DNA of 64,000 nucleotides from Streptomyces sp. B93 (GCF_018070565.1 NZ_JAGPXL010000031.1:1-64000), one strand, 5' to 3'. Numbered from the stretch's first letter, positions 53,662-63,228 are shown. The notes: generated by a model from the letters alone, not told the origin. Made by a program: numbers and translations.

Positions 53662-54624
53662 TCAGCCCCTCCTCCAGCTCTCGCCCCACTGCTGCCGCTC
53701 CACGGGAGTCTCAGCCGTCCCGTCGTGCGCGTGGTACTCCACCGACTCCGCCGTCAGCTGCATGAACGCCTCCTCCAGGGAGGCCTGCTGCGGGCTCAGC
53801 TCGTGCAGCACGACATGGTGCTGGGCGGCCAGCTCCCCGATCCGCTCGGACTTCTCGCCGTCCACCTCCAGGTGCCCGTTGCCGCACTCCACGACCGTGA
53901 TCCCGGCCTCGTGCAGCACATCGAGCAGCCGCTCGCGCTGGGGGCTGCGGATGCGTACGTAACTGCGCGAGTTGCGGGCGATGAAGTCGGCCATGGAGGT
54001 GTCGGCGAGCAGCCGCCCCTGGCCGATCACCACCAGGTGGTCCGCGGTCAGCGCCATCTCGCTCATCAGATGGGAGGAGACGAACACGGTACGGCCCTGC
54101 GCGGCCAGCGACTTCATCAGGTTGCGGATCCAGTGGATGCCCTCGGGGTCGAGCCCGTTGACCGGCTCGTCGAACATCAGGATGCGCGGGTCACCGAGGA
54201 GCGCGGCGGCGATGCCGAGCCGCTGGCCCATGCCGAGCGAGAACCCCTTGGCCTTCTTCCGCGCGACCGCCGTGAGACCGACGGTGTCCAGCACCTCGTG
54301 CACGCGCTGCTCGGGGATGCCGTTGCTCTGCGCCAGACAGAGGAGGTGGTGGTAGGCGCTGCGCCCGCCGTGCACCGCCTTCGCGTCGAGCAGGGCGCCG
54401 ATGTACGTCAGCGGGTCCCGCAGCTCCTCGTAGTGCCTGCCGTCGATGCGGACGTCCCCGGCGGTGGGGTGGTCCAGGCCGAGGATCATCCGCATGGTGG
54501 TGGACTTGCCCGCGCCGTTGGGACCGAGGAACCCGGTGATGATGCCCGGTCGGACGGCGAAGGTGAGGTTGTTGACGGCCACTTTCTCGCCGTACCGCTT
54601 GGTCAGCCCCTCCAGCTCGATCAT
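53662..54624 (-). CDS. ABC transporter ATPase (system 2)
   Basis: 320 residues: Walker A FLGPNGAGKSTTMRMI, signature FSLGMGQRLGIA, Walker B ILMFDEPVNGLDPEG, SSHLMSEMALTADHLVVIG. The C-terminal part (SLEEAFMQLTAESVEYHA) matches the equivalent end of the system 1 ATPase core. The two ATPase/permease pairs lie in tandem in the same order and most likely arose by duplication. Confidence 0.94.
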   Translation of the reverse strand: MIELEGLTKRYGEKVAVNNLTFAVRPGIITGFLGPNGAGKSTTMRMILGLDHPTAGDVRIDGRHYEELRDPLTYIGALLDAKAVHGGRSAYHHLLCLAQSNGIPEQRVHEVLDTVGLTAVARKKAKGFSLGMGQRLGIAAALLGDPRILMFDEPVNGLDPEGIHWIRNLMKSLAAQGRTVFVSSHLMSEMALTADHLVVIGQGRLLADTSMADFIARNSRSYVRIRSPQRERLLDVLHEAGITVVECGNGHLEVDGEKSERIGELAAQHHVVLHELSPQQASLEEAFMQLTAESVEYHAHDGTAETPVERQQWGESWRRG

Positions 54625-54646
54625 GCGGCCACGCTAAAACGGGACA

Positions 54647-54678
54647 AAGCCCTCTGCCACCCCAGTGGCAGAGGGCTT
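54647..54678 (-). terminator. Terminator downstream of filP
   Basis: Stem AAGCCCTCTGCCA (54647-54659) with TGGCAGAGGGCTT (54666-54678), 6-base loop, 31 bp past the filP stop; on the minus strand followed by TTGTCC. Confidence 0.8.
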
Positions 54679-54709
54679 CGCTGGTGTTCGTCAGCCGTAC
54701 GCCGGATCG

Positions 54710-55645
54710 TTACCGGGACTGCTGGGCGGGCACCCCGCGGGAGATCGGCTCGTCCTCGGCCGGCGTACCGGCGGCGGCCACCGCGGCGCCCGTGAGCGTG
54801 GCGAGCATCTCGCGCACGTTCGTCAGCTGGGCGTTGATGGAGTCGCGGCGGTTGGTGAGGGCGGCCAGCTCGCGCTCGGACTCCGAACGGATCCGGTCGG
54901 CCTTGGCGTTGGCGTCGGCCACGATGTCCTCGGCCTGGCGCTGCGCGGTCTCCACCGTCTGGCGGGCACGGCGCTCGGCGTCGGTGCGCAGCTTCTCCGC
55001 CTCCAGACGGAGCTGCTCGGCGCGGTGCTCGATCTCGGCGAGGCGCTTCTCGGCCTTGGCCTGACGGGACGCCAGGTCACGCTCGGACTGCTCGCGGCGC
55101 TTGGCGAGGTTGGTCTCGAAGTCGGCGGCGGCCTGCGCGGCCTTGGCGCGGGTCTCCTCGAAGAGCGCGTCCGCCTCCTCGCGCTTGGACTGCGCGTCCT
55201 TCTGCGCCTCGGCCCGCAGCTGGGAGGCGTCGGACTTGGCCTTCTCGACGATGCGGACGCCCTCGTCCTCGGCCTTGGCCTTGCGCTCGGCGGCGAACGA
55301 CTCGGCGTCGTTGCGCACCTGCTGGGCCGCCGACTCGGCCAGCTCGCGGTGCTGCTCGGCCGCGCGCCGGGCCTCCTCGCGCAGGTCCTTCGCCTCTTCC
55401 TCGGCGAGGCGCAGGATCTTCTCGACACGCGCGCCGAGACCGGCGTACGACGGCTCGGCGTCGGTGACCTGAGCCTGGGCGTTCTGCGTCTCGAGGTGCA
55501 GCTCCTCGATGCGCTTTTCCAGAGCGGTGATGCGGGCGAGAGCGCTGTCACGGTCGGAGACGAGCTTGGAGATACGTTCGTCCACCTGAGCGCGGTCGTA
55601 TCCACGCCGCACAAGCTCGAAGCCGTAGGGGGAAGTGTCGCTCAT
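54710..55645 (-). CDS. filP: Cytoskeletal coiled-coil protein FilP
   Basis: 311 residues, almost wholly coiled coil after a short DivIVA-like head (SDTSPYGFELVRRGYDRAQVDERISKLVSDRDSAL). The rod is rich in Ala, Glu, Lys and Arg (AEEEAKDLREEARRAAEQHREL; LRLEAEKLRTDAERRARQTVETA). FilP assembles filament networks behind growing hyphal tips and contributes to cell stiffness and polar growth with DivIVA and Scy. Next to scy, which is transcribed in the same direction about 180 bp upstream. Confidence 0.93.
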   Translation of the reverse strand: MSDTSPYGFELVRRGYDRAQVDERISKLVSDRDSALARITALEKRIEELHLETQNAQAQVTDAEPSYAGLGARVEKILRLAEEEAKDLREEARRAAEQHRELAESAAQQVRNDAESFAAERKAKAEDEGVRIVEKAKSDASQLRAEAQKDAQSKREEADALFEETRAKAAQAAADFETNLAKRREQSERDLASRQAKAEKRLAEIEHRAEQLRLEAEKLRTDAERRARQTVETAQRQAEDIVADANAKADRIRSESERELAALTNRRDSINAQLTNVREMLATLTGAAVAAAGTPAEDEPISRGVPAQQSR

Positions 55646-55827
55646 GGGGTTCCTGTCGAATGAGACCGGTGAGGTGATAGGGGAATCCTAGGGGTCAGAA
55701 CGGCGTGTCATCACGCGGATACGTGTTTGATCTGGAGAATGTGACCCCTTTTGGGTGGCTGGACGCCGGACTGCTTGCCAAAGAGTCGGTCAAAGGCTCA
55801 AGAAAACACCGGAATCGGACCTCCGCG

Positions 55828-58800
55828 CTACCCGTCCGACGACTTGCCACCCGAACGTGGGGCCCCCACCGTGGCGCCCGCCTTGACGCCGTCCTTGGGG
55901 GCCGACGGGGCCTCGAAGGACTCCAGAGCCTCCAGCACGTCCTGGACCCGGGAGATCTCCGCGTTGATGTCCTCGCGGCGGCGCACCAGCACCTCCAGCT
56001 CCCGCTTGCCCTCCTCGACGGTCCGCTTCGCCTCGCGGATCGCCTCCGCCTTCAGCTCCTCCGCCTCCCGCACGAGGGTGGCCTTCTTCTGCTCGGCCTC
56101 CTTCAGCAGGCCCTCCGCCTTCTTCACCGCGGCGATCCGGACCTTGCCCGCCTCCGAATTGGCCTCCGACACCAGCTCCTTCGCCTTGGCCTGCGCCTTG
56201 GCCAGCTGCTCCTCGGCGGCCTTGATCAGCGCGTCGCAGCGGTCGCCCGTCGACTTCATGGTCTCCGCCGCCTCCCGGCGGGCCCGCTCGTGCAGCTCCT
56301 CGATCTCACCGGTGATCCGGGCGCGCAGCTCCTCCGCCCGCTCCCTGATCGCCGTGGCGTCCCGGCGGGCGCCGACGAGCAGCTCGTCCGCGTCCGTACG
56401 GGCCTTCTCCACCAGCGAGTTGCCCTCGACCGTCGCCTCCGAGACCAGCCGGTCGGCCTCCTTGCGGGCCGCGCCGACCATCGTGTCCGCCTGGGACTCC
56501 GCGTCCGCGGTGGTCTTCAGCGCCTGCTCCTGCGCCTCCGCCAGCAGCTTGTCGGCCTCCGCGGCCGTCTCCGAGATCAGCGTGTCGACCTGCTCGGCCG
56601 CCTCCGAACGCCGCTTGTTGGCGTCCCGGCGCGCCTCGTCCAGGGTGCGCTCGGCCTCCTCGCGCGCCGTCGACGTCAGCCGCTCCGCCTCCTCGGCGGC
56701 CGCCGCCCTGACCCGCTCGGCCTCGCCGCGCATCCGCTCCGCGTGCTGGCGCGCCGAACCGATCGTCTCCGCGGCCTCCGCGCGCAGCCGCTCCGCGTCG
56801 TCCGTGGCGTCCCCGACCAGCTTCTCCGCGCGGGACTTCGCCTCCAGGCGCAGCCGCTCGGTCTCCGCCGCCGTCTCGGTGGTCAGCCGCTCCGCCTCGG
56901 CACGCGCCTCGGTGATGAGCGTGTCCACCTGGGCCGCCGCGTCCGAACGGATCCGGTTGGCGTCCTCCCGGGCGTCCGCACGCGTGCGTGCCGCGTCCTG
57001 GTCGGCCTGCGCGATGGTGTCCGACGCCTCGGTGCGCACCCGCTGGGCGTGCTCGCTGGCGTCCGTCCGCAGCCGGTCCGCCTCCGCGGCGGCCTCCGCC
57101 AGCGTCCGCTCGGCGAGCGACTTCGCGGTCTCGGCCTCCTCGCTCGCCTCCCGCCGCACCCGGCCCGCGTCCTCGCTGGCCCGCTCCCGCTCGGCGTAGG
57201 CGTCCGCGCGGACCCGGTCCGCCTCCTCCTCGGCCTCGCGGCGCGTGCGCTCCGCCGCGTGCTCGGCCGCCGACCTCAGGCCCTGGATCTCCTCCTGCGC
57301 CTGCTCGTGCAGCCCCGCGACCGAGTCGCGCACCTGCTGGGCGTGGAGCTCGGCCGCCGACACCATCTCCGTGGCCCGCCGGTCCGCCTCCTCGACCAGC
57401 CGTACGGCCTCGGCCTGTGCGTCCTCCACGCGCTTGCGCGCCGACGCCAGCAGCTCCTCGCTCTGCTCGCGGGCCCGCTGCCGCTCCTGGTCGGCCTCCT
57501 GCCGGGCCGCGCCCAGCAGTTCCTCCGCCTCCCGACGGCGCCGGGCGGCCTCCTCCTGCGCCGCCGTCAGCGTCTCGGACGCCTCCGTCGCCAGCCGCTC
57601 GGCGGCGGCCTGCGCCTCCGCCCGTACCCGGTCGGCGCTGTCCTGCGCCTCCGACTTCAGCCGCTCGGCCTCCGCCGCCGCCTCCGACCGCAGCCGGACC
57701 GCGACGGCCTCGCCCTCCGCACGGGACGCGGACGCGTCCGAGGCGGCCTCGTCCCGCAGCCGCTGCGCCTCCGTCTCGGCCTGCTGCTGAAGCGCGCGGA
57801 TCCGCTCCGCGGCCTCGGTGCGCAGCCGCTCGGTCTCCTCCGTGGCCTCCCGGCGGATCCGCTCCGCCTCCGCCCGGGCGTCGCTCAGCGACTGCTCGGC
57901 GGCGGCGAGGCGCTCCTCGGCCTCGGTGTGCAGCCGCGTCAGCTCGTCGGCGGCCTCCGCCCGACGCGCCTCCACGGCCCGCTCGGTCTCCTCGCGCAGT
58001 TCGCGCGCGGCTCGCTCGGCGTCCGCGGTGATGCCCTCGGCCTGCTCGGTGGCCTCGGCGCGGTGCCGCTCGGCCTCCGCGCGGGTGCGCTCCAGGGTCT
58101 CCTCGGCCTGGCGGCGCAGCGTCGTCGCCCGCTCGATGGCCTCGGTGCGGACCTTCTCGCTGTCGGCGGTCGCGGCCTGCCGCAGCTCGTCGGCGTCCGC
58201 CTTCGCCTTGGCGAGCAGCTCCTCGGCGGTCTTCGCGGCCTCCTCGATCTGCGCCACGGCCTCCTTGCGGGCCTCGGCGCGGATCTTCTCGCCCTCCTCG
58301 ACCGCGTCCGCGCGCAGCTGCTCGGCCTCGCCGCGCAGCCGCCGCGCCTCCTCCTGGAGTTCGACGGTCTTGGCGCGGTAGTCCTTGGTGTCGTCCTTCG
58401 CCGCGCCCTTGAGCTGCTCGGCGATGTCATGCGCCTCGGCCCGCAGCCGGTCCGCCTCGGCCTCCGCCTCCCGGCGGATGCGCTCGGCCTCCTCGGCGGC
58501 GGCTCGGGTGGTGTTCTTGGCGTCCTCGGACGCCTTGTTCAGGACGTCCTCGGCGGTCCGGGCCGTCTTGGCCAGCTGGCTCGCGGTCTCCTCGGCGGTG
58601 ATCGTACGGGCCTTCTCCGCGGCCTCCGCGACGATCTTCTCGGCCTCCGCGCGGGCGTCGGCGACCAGCTGCTCGGCCTCCGCCTTGGTGGCCTCGGCCT
58701 CCTTGGTGGCCTCCGTGACCAGCCGGGCGACCTGCTCCTTGGCCGTCCGCGTGCGCGTCTCGTTGGCGGCCTCGGCGCTGGTGAGCGCCTTGCTCGCGGC

Positions 58801-59673
58801 CTCCTTGGCCTCGGTGACCAGCTTCTCCGCCTCGGCCTGCGCCTTGCGCAGCGCCTCCTCGGCCTCCGTCATCCGCTGCTCGGCGGCCCGGCTCAGCTCC
58901 TGCGCCTGGCGGCGGGCGGCGTCCGACTCGGACACCGTCGAACTGCGCAGCTGCTCCGCGTGGTCGGTGGCTTCCTGCGCCTGCGTGGAGGCCGCGTTCA
59001 GCAGCCGCTCCGCGTCGGCGCGGGCCCGGCGCAGCAGCTGCTCGGCCTCCGCCCGCGCCGCCTCCGCCTCGCTCTGGAGGCGCTGCCGCGCCTCGGAGGT
59101 CAGCCGCTCGGCCTCCGCCCGCGCCGCCGCCATCGCCTGCTCGGCCTCGGCCCGCGACTCGTCCAGCAGGCGCCGCGCCTGCGACTCGGTGCGGGCCCGC
59201 AGCTGCTCGGCCCACGCCACGTTCTCGTTGACGTGCGACTCGACGGTCTGCCGCCGCTCGGCCAGCTCCTGGTCCAGCTGCTGGCGGCGGGTCACCGCCT
59301 CCTGGTGCAGTTCGGCCTGGAGCCGGGCGGCCTGCTCGGCGTGCTCCTGGAGGATGCGCTGGGTCTGCGCCCGGGCCTGGCCCAGCTCGCGCTCGGCGTC
59401 GGCGCGGATCTGGTCGGCCTGCATCTGCGCGTTGCGCAGCAACTGTTCGGCCTGGTAGCCGATGTCGGCGCTGTCGTAGGCAGGCCGGGTCATCAGGGTG
59501 CGGCGGGCCTCGTGCAGCTTGGCCCGCAGCACCTCGACCTGGTAGCCGAGGTCCTCGGCGTGCTGGATCGCCTTTTCCCGCTCGGTCTTCAGCCGTTTCA
59601 TCTCGGCTTCGAACCGAGTGAGGTGGTCGACGTCAGCCGCCGGCTCTCGCTCCTGGCTCTCGTAGCCCCGCAC
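55828..59673 (-). CDS. scy: Polarity scaffold coiled-coil protein Scy
   Basis: About 1281 residues from GTG 59671-59673 (VRGYESQEREPAADVDHL). An upstream in-frame ATG (59727) would add 18 codons using rare AGA, TTG, CGA and CCA, so I reject it. A short head (RFEAEMKRLKTEREKAIQHAEDLGYQVEVLRAK, then YDSADIGYQAEQLLRNAQMQ) leads into one of the longest coiled coils in the genome: over 1100 residues of near-repeats such as EAERLRTEAAERIRAL, with few prolines or glycines. Scy organises tip-growing centres by recruiting DivIVA and FilP. It ends in VLEALESFEAPSAPKDGV plus a low-complexity tail. Slightly shorter than the 1326 residues I recall for S. coelicolor. Confidence 0.93.
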   Translation of the reverse strand: MRGYESQEREPAADVDHLTRFEAEMKRLKTEREKAIQHAEDLGYQVEVLRAKLHEARRTLMTRPAYDSADIGYQAEQLLRNAQMQADQIRADAERELGQARAQTQRILQEHAEQAARLQAELHQEAVTRRQQLDQELAERRQTVESHVNENVAWAEQLRARTESQARRLLDESRAEAEQAMAAARAEAERLTSEARQRLQSEAEAARAEAEQLLRRARADAERLLNAASTQAQEATDHAEQLRSSTVSESDAARRQAQELSRAAEQRMTEAEEALRKAQAEAEKLVTEAKEAASKALTSAEAANETRTRTAKEQVARLVTEATKEAEATKAEAEQLVADARAEAEKIVAEAAEKARTITAEETASQLAKTARTAEDVLNKASEDAKNTTRAAAEEAERIRREAEAEADRLRAEAHDIAEQLKGAAKDDTKDYRAKTVELQEEARRLRGEAEQLRADAVEEGEKIRAEARKEAVAQIEEAAKTAEELLAKAKADADELRQAATADSEKVRTEAIERATTLRRQAEETLERTRAEAERHRAEATEQAEGITADAERAARELREETERAVEARRAEAADELTRLHTEAEERLAAAEQSLSDARAEAERIRREATEETERLRTEAAERIRALQQQAETEAQRLRDEAASDASASRAEGEAVAVRLRSEAAAEAERLKSEAQDSADRVRAEAQAAAERLATEASETLTAAQEEAARRRREAEELLGAARQEADQERQRAREQSEELLASARKRVEDAQAEAVRLVEEADRRATEMVSAAELHAQQVRDSVAGLHEQAQEEIQGLRSAAEHAAERTRREAEEEADRVRADAYAERERASEDAGRVRREASEEAETAKSLAERTLAEAAAEADRLRTDASEHAQRVRTEASDTIAQADQDAARTRADAREDANRIRSDAAAQVDTLITEARAEAERLTTETAAETERLRLEAKSRAEKLVGDATDDAERLRAEAAETIGSARQHAERMRGEAERVRAAAAEEAERLTSTAREEAERTLDEARRDANKRRSEAAEQVDTLISETAAEADKLLAEAQEQALKTTADAESQADTMVGAARKEADRLVSEATVEGNSLVEKARTDADELLVGARRDATAIRERAEELRARITGEIEELHERARREAAETMKSTGDRCDALIKAAEEQLAKAQAKAKELVSEANSEAGKVRIAAVKKAEGLLKEAEQKKATLVREAEELKAEAIREAKRTVEEGKRELEVLVRRREDINAEISRVQDVLEALESFEAPSAPKDGVKAGATVGAPRSGGKSSDG

Positions 59674-59882
59674 TGCGCGGTCCCATCCGTCCCCTGGTCG
59701 CAAGTCTCTCCAACGAGCACCGTCCATCCGCCGAACGGGGCCCCCGGGGAATGGTGTCAGATCAACGGCGGAGCACGGGCTGCTGCCCCGACGCTCGTCC
59801 CCCGAAACCCGGACCCCGGAATGCGGTCACCACTGGGTGGGCGGCGACCGCACCCAACCCTACCGGCCCCTATGTACGAGCA

Positions 59883-60323
59883 TCAGTGCTCAGGTGACTC
59901 AACAGGCGCCGAAGTGACCAGTTCTGTGAGTACCCCGTGGCAGTCCTTGGGGTGCAGGAAGGTGATCCGTGACCCCATGGAGCCGCGTCGGGGCTCTTCG
60001 TACAGAACGCGTACGCCCTTTTCCCTGACGGCGTCGGCGTCCGCGTCCACGTCCGCCGTACCGAAAGCGATGTGGTGGACGCCCTCCCCGTTCTTGGCCA
60101 GCCACTTCGCGACGGTGGAGTCGTCCCGGGTCGGCTCCAGCAGCTGGAGGTACGAGGCGCCGCCGTCCGACGTATCGTTGATCTTGAGCATGGCCTCGCG
60201 CACGCCCTGCTCCTCGTTGACCTCGGTGTGGAACACCTCGAAGCCGTACGTGGCCCGGTAGAACTCGACGGTCGCGTCGAGATCGTGGCAGGCGATTCCG
60301 ATGTGGTCGATTCGCGTCAGCAT
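59883..60323 (-). CDS. mce: Methylmalonyl-CoA epimerase
   Basis: 146 residues, glyoxalase/VOC fold: MLTRIDHIGIACHDLDATVEFY with the first metal His, GASYLQLLEPTRDDSTVAKWLAKNGEGVHHIAFGTAD, and LHPKDCHGVLTELV. Interconverts (R)- and (S)-methylmalonyl-CoA so that the B12-dependent mutase can act, in propionate and polyketide extender metabolism. Divergent from the thiolase gene; meaB follows that gene. Confidence 0.95.
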   Translation of the reverse strand: MLTRIDHIGIACHDLDATVEFYRATYGFEVFHTEVNEEQGVREAMLKINDTSDGGASYLQLLEPTRDDSTVAKWLAKNGEGVHHIAFGTADVDADADAVREKGVRVLYEEPRRGSMGSRITFLHPKDCHGVLTELVTSAPVESPEH

Positions 60324-60470
60324 GGATTCAGTGCAGCGCTCCCGGGGTGGTTACGCAACGTGCCAGCGATCACACCGACGGCCCGGTGACGGCACGGAGT
60401 GCCATCAGTACATTCGAAGTAAACCCTCGTTCACTCCTCGGCTGTGCAGCCGGTAAGGGGATCGCAGCTC

Positions 60471-61676
60471 ATGTCTTCTGCAACGAACGGCACGACGTCC
60501 GTCATCGTCGCGGGTGCCCGCACCCCGATGGGGCGGCTGCTCGGCTCGCTGAAGTCCTTCTCCGGAGCCGACCTGGGCGGCTTCGCGATCAAGGCCGCCC
60601 TCGACCGTGCGGGGATCGGTGGCGACCAGGTCCAGTACGTCATCATGGGGCAGGTGCTCCAGGCCGGGGCAGGGCAGATCCCGGCCCGCCAGGCCGCCGT
60701 CAAGGCGGGCATCCCGATGAACGTACCGGCACTCACCGTCAACAAGGTCTGCCTCTCCGGCCTCGACGCGATCGCCCTCGCGGACCAGCTGATTCGCGCG
60801 GGCGAATTCGACATCGTCGTCGCGGGCGGCCAGGAGTCCATGACCAACGCCCCGCACCTGCTGCCGAAGTCCCGCGAGGGCTTCAAGTACGGCGCGGTCC
60901 AGATGCTCGACGCCATGGCGTACGACGGTCTCACCGACCCTTGGGAGAACATCCCCATGGGCGAGTCCACCGAGAAGCACAACGCCCGCCTCGGCCTCGG
61001 CCGCGCCGAGCAGGACGAGATCGCCGCCCTCTCCCACCAGCGCGCCGCCGCCGCGCAGAAGAACGGCATCTTCGAGGCCGAGATCACCCCGGTCGAGATC
61101 CCGCAGCGCAAGGGTGACCCGGTCCTGTTCAGCAAGGACGAGGGCATCCGCGCCGACACCACCGCCGAGTCCCTCGGCAGGCTGCGCCCGGCCTTCACCA
61201 AGGACGGCACCATCACCGCGGGCACCTCCTCGCAGATCTCCGACGGCGCCGCCGCCGTGGTCGTGATGAGCAAGGCCAAGGCGCAGGAACTGGGCCTGGA
61301 CTGGATCGCCGAGATCGGCGCGCACGGCAATGTGGCGGGCCCCGACAACAGCCTCCAGTCGCAGCCGTCGAACGCGATCCTGCACGCCCTGAAGAAGGAG
61401 GGCCTGGACGTCTCCGACCTGGACCTCATCGAGATCAACGAGGCCTTCGCCGCGGTCGCCGTGCAGTCAATGAAGGACCTCGGCGTGTCCACGGAAAAGG
61501 TGAATGTCAACGGCGGCGCGATCGCCCTCGGTCACCCGATCGGCATGTCCGGCGCCCGTCTGGTCCTCCACCTGGCCCTCGAACTGAAGCGCCGCGGCGG
61601 CGGCGTCGGCGCGGCCGCGCTGTGCGGCGGCGGCGGTCAGGGTGACGCGCTGATCGTCCGGGTACCCAAGGCGTAG
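60471..61676 (+). CDS. Acetyl-CoA C-acetyltransferase (thiolase)
   Basis: About 401 residues from ATG 60471 with AAGGGGAT upstream. Catalytic Cys in TVNKVCLSGLDAIALA, QESMTNAPHLLP, the His in NGGAIALGHPIGMSGARL and second Cys in AALCGGGGQGDALI. Condenses two acetyl-CoA or cleaves acetoacetyl-CoA. Next to mce and meaB, so it may feed the same acyl-CoA pool. Confidence 0.95.
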   Translation: MSSATNGTTSVIVAGARTPMGRLLGSLKSFSGADLGGFAIKAALDRAGIGGDQVQYVIMGQVLQAGAGQIPARQAAVKAGIPMNVPALTVNKVCLSGLDAIALADQLIRAGEFDIVVAGGQESMTNAPHLLPKSREGFKYGAVQMLDAMAYDGLTDPWENIPMGESTEKHNARLGLGRAEQDEIAALSHQRAAAAQKNGIFEAEITPVEIPQRKGDPVLFSKDEGIRADTTAESLGRLRPAFTKDGTITAGTSSQISDGAAAVVVMSKAKAQELGLDWIAEIGAHGNVAGPDNSLQSQPSNAILHALKKEGLDVSDLDLIEINEAFAAVAVQSMKDLGVSTEKVNVNGGAIALGHPIGMSGARLVLHLALELKRRGGGVGAAALCGGGGQGDALIVRVPKA

Positions 61677-61728
61677 GCACGGCCCCGGCCGGTCCCATCC
61701 GATCGAACCTCTCGTGAACGGAGCTGTG

Positions 61729-62688
61729 ATGCAGGACGTCTCCACGCTGGTGACCCAGGCGAGGGAGGGACGGCCGCGTGCCGTGGCCCGCCTCATCTCC
61801 CTGGTGGAGGGGGCGTCCCCGCAGCTCAGGGAGGTCATGGCGGCGCTGGCCCCGCTGACCGGCAACGCCTACGTCGTCGGCCTGACCGGCTCACCGGGCG
61901 TGGGCAAGTCGACCTCCACCTCCGCTCTGGTCACGGCGTACCGCAAGCAGGGCAAGCGGGTCGGCGTCCTGGCCGTCGACCCGTCGTCCCCGTTCTCGGG
62001 AGGCGCCCTGCTGGGCGACCGCGTCCGCATGTCGGAGCACGCCTCCGACCCCGGCGTCTACATCCGCTCCATGGCCACCCGGGGCCATCTGGGCGGCCTC
62101 GCCTGGGCGGCCCCCCAGGCCATCCGCGTCCTGGACGCGGCGGGCTGCGACGTGATCCTGGTGGAGACGGTGGGCGTCGGCCAGTCGGAGGTGGAGATCG
62201 CCTCCCAGGCGGACACCTCCGTCGTCCTCCTCGCCCCTGGCATGGGCGACGGCATCCAGGCCGCCAAGGCCGGAATCCTGGAGATCGGCGACGTCTACGT
62301 CGTCAACAAGGCCGACCGCGACGGCGCCGACGCCACGGCCCGCGAACTGAACCACATGCTGGGCCTGGGCGAGGCCCGCGCCCCCGGCGACTGGCGCCCG
62401 CCGATCATCAAGACGGTCGCGGCGAGATCCGAGGGCGTCGACGAGGTCGTGGAGGCGCTGGAGAAGCACCGCGCCTGGATGGAGGAGCACGGCGTCCTCA
62501 CCGAACGCCGTCACGCCCGCGCGGCCCGCGAGGTGGAGACCATCGCCGTCACCACGCTCCGCGAGCGCATCGGCGACCTGCACGGCGACCGCCGCCTCAG
62601 CACCCTGGCGGAACGCATCGTCACGGGGGCCCTGGACCCCTACCGCGCCGCGGACGAACTGGTCACGGGCCTGACCCAGTCCCCCTGA
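61729..62688 (+). CDS. meaB: MeaB-type GTPase (methylmalonyl-CoA mutase chaperone)
   Basis: About 319 residues from ATG 61729 (MQDVSTLVTQAREG), with ACGGAG upstream; GTG 61714 is an alternative. G3E GTPase: P-loop GLTGSPGVGKSTSTSAL, VLAVDPSSPFSGGALLGDRVRM, VETVGVGQSEVEIA, base-recognition NKAD. It protects methylmalonyl-CoA mutase and gates delivery of adenosylcobalamin. Fifty bp downstream of the thiolase gene, likely one transcript, closed by a T-run terminator. Confidence 0.94.
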   Translation: MQDVSTLVTQAREGRPRAVARLISLVEGASPQLREVMAALAPLTGNAYVVGLTGSPGVGKSTSTSALVTAYRKQGKRVGVLAVDPSSPFSGGALLGDRVRMSEHASDPGVYIRSMATRGHLGGLAWAAPQAIRVLDAAGCDVILVETVGVGQSEVEIASQADTSVVLLAPGMGDGIQAAKAGILEIGDVYVVNKADRDGADATARELNHMLGLGEARAPGDWRPPIIKTVAARSEGVDEVVEALEKHRAWMEEHGVLTERRHARAAREVETIAVTTLRERIGDLHGDRRLSTLAERIVTGALDPYRAADELVTGLTQSP

Positions 62689-62704
62689 CCGGTCTGCAGG
62701 CTCC

Positions 62705-62740
62705 GCTGCCCCCACCCACCCGGTGGGGGCAGCGCCTTTT
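62705..62740 (+). terminator. Intrinsic terminator after meaB
   Basis: Stem GCTGCCCCCAC (62705-62715) with GTGGGGGCAGC (62723-62733), 7-base loop, then GCCTTTT. Confidence 0.85.
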
Positions 62741-62751
62741 CGGCGGCCGGA

Positions 62752-63228
62752 TCAGGGACGGCCGCGGTGCCCCCGCAGGTGTTCCGCGATCGGCTTGAGG
62801 GCCTTGTCGAGCTGGGTCAGGGCCTCGGGGTTGAGCAGATCGATGAAGTGTCTGCGGACGGACGCCACATGATGGGGCGCCACCTTCTTCATCGTCTCCA
62901 TGCCGTGCTCGGTGAGAACGGCGTAGAGCCCGCGGCGGTCGGACTCGCAGTTCTCACGGCGCACCAGGTTGGCGTTCTCCATCCGAGTGATCTGGTGCGA
63001 GAGGCGGCTCTTGGACTGGAGGGTGGCGGACGCGAGGTCGCTCATCCGCATTCGCAAATCCTCCGACTCGGAGAGATTCACCAGGATCTCGTAGTCGTTC
63101 ATCGTCAGGCCGAACGGCTGGAGGTCCTTCTCGAGCTGGTAGGTCAACAGCCTGTTGACCTCCAGGTGGGTGCGCCAGGCACACTGCTCCGCATCGGTCA
63201 GCCAGCGCGTGGCCGTCTCGGTCTCCAT
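62752..63228 (-). CDS. MarR-family transcriptional regulator
   Basis: 158 residues: winged helix-turn-helix with GLTMNDYEILVNLSESEDLRMRMSDLASATLQSKSRLSHQITRMENANLVRRENCESDRRGLYAVLTEHG, the wing RRENCESDRRG being typical. One cysteine near the wing could be a redox or ligand sensor but is not the OhrR position. The AT-rich DNA in front (63229-63275) probably contains its own operator. Targets unknown; convergent with meaB. Confidence 0.92.
   Translation of the reverse strand: METETATRWLTDAEQCAWRTHLEVNRLLTYQLEKDLQPFGLTMNDYEILVNLSESEDLRMRMSDLASATLQSKSRLSHQITRMENANLVRRENCESDRRGLYAVLTEHGMETMKKVAPHHVASVRRHFIDLLNPEALTQLDKALKPIAEHLRGHRGRP

Noticed and set aside
55705..60261. A 1518-codon open frame on the plus strand across scy
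   Set aside because: It is antisense to a well-supported coiled-coil gene. Its Leu/Arg/Gly-rich product mirrors the GC-biased codons of scy, and it has no domain.
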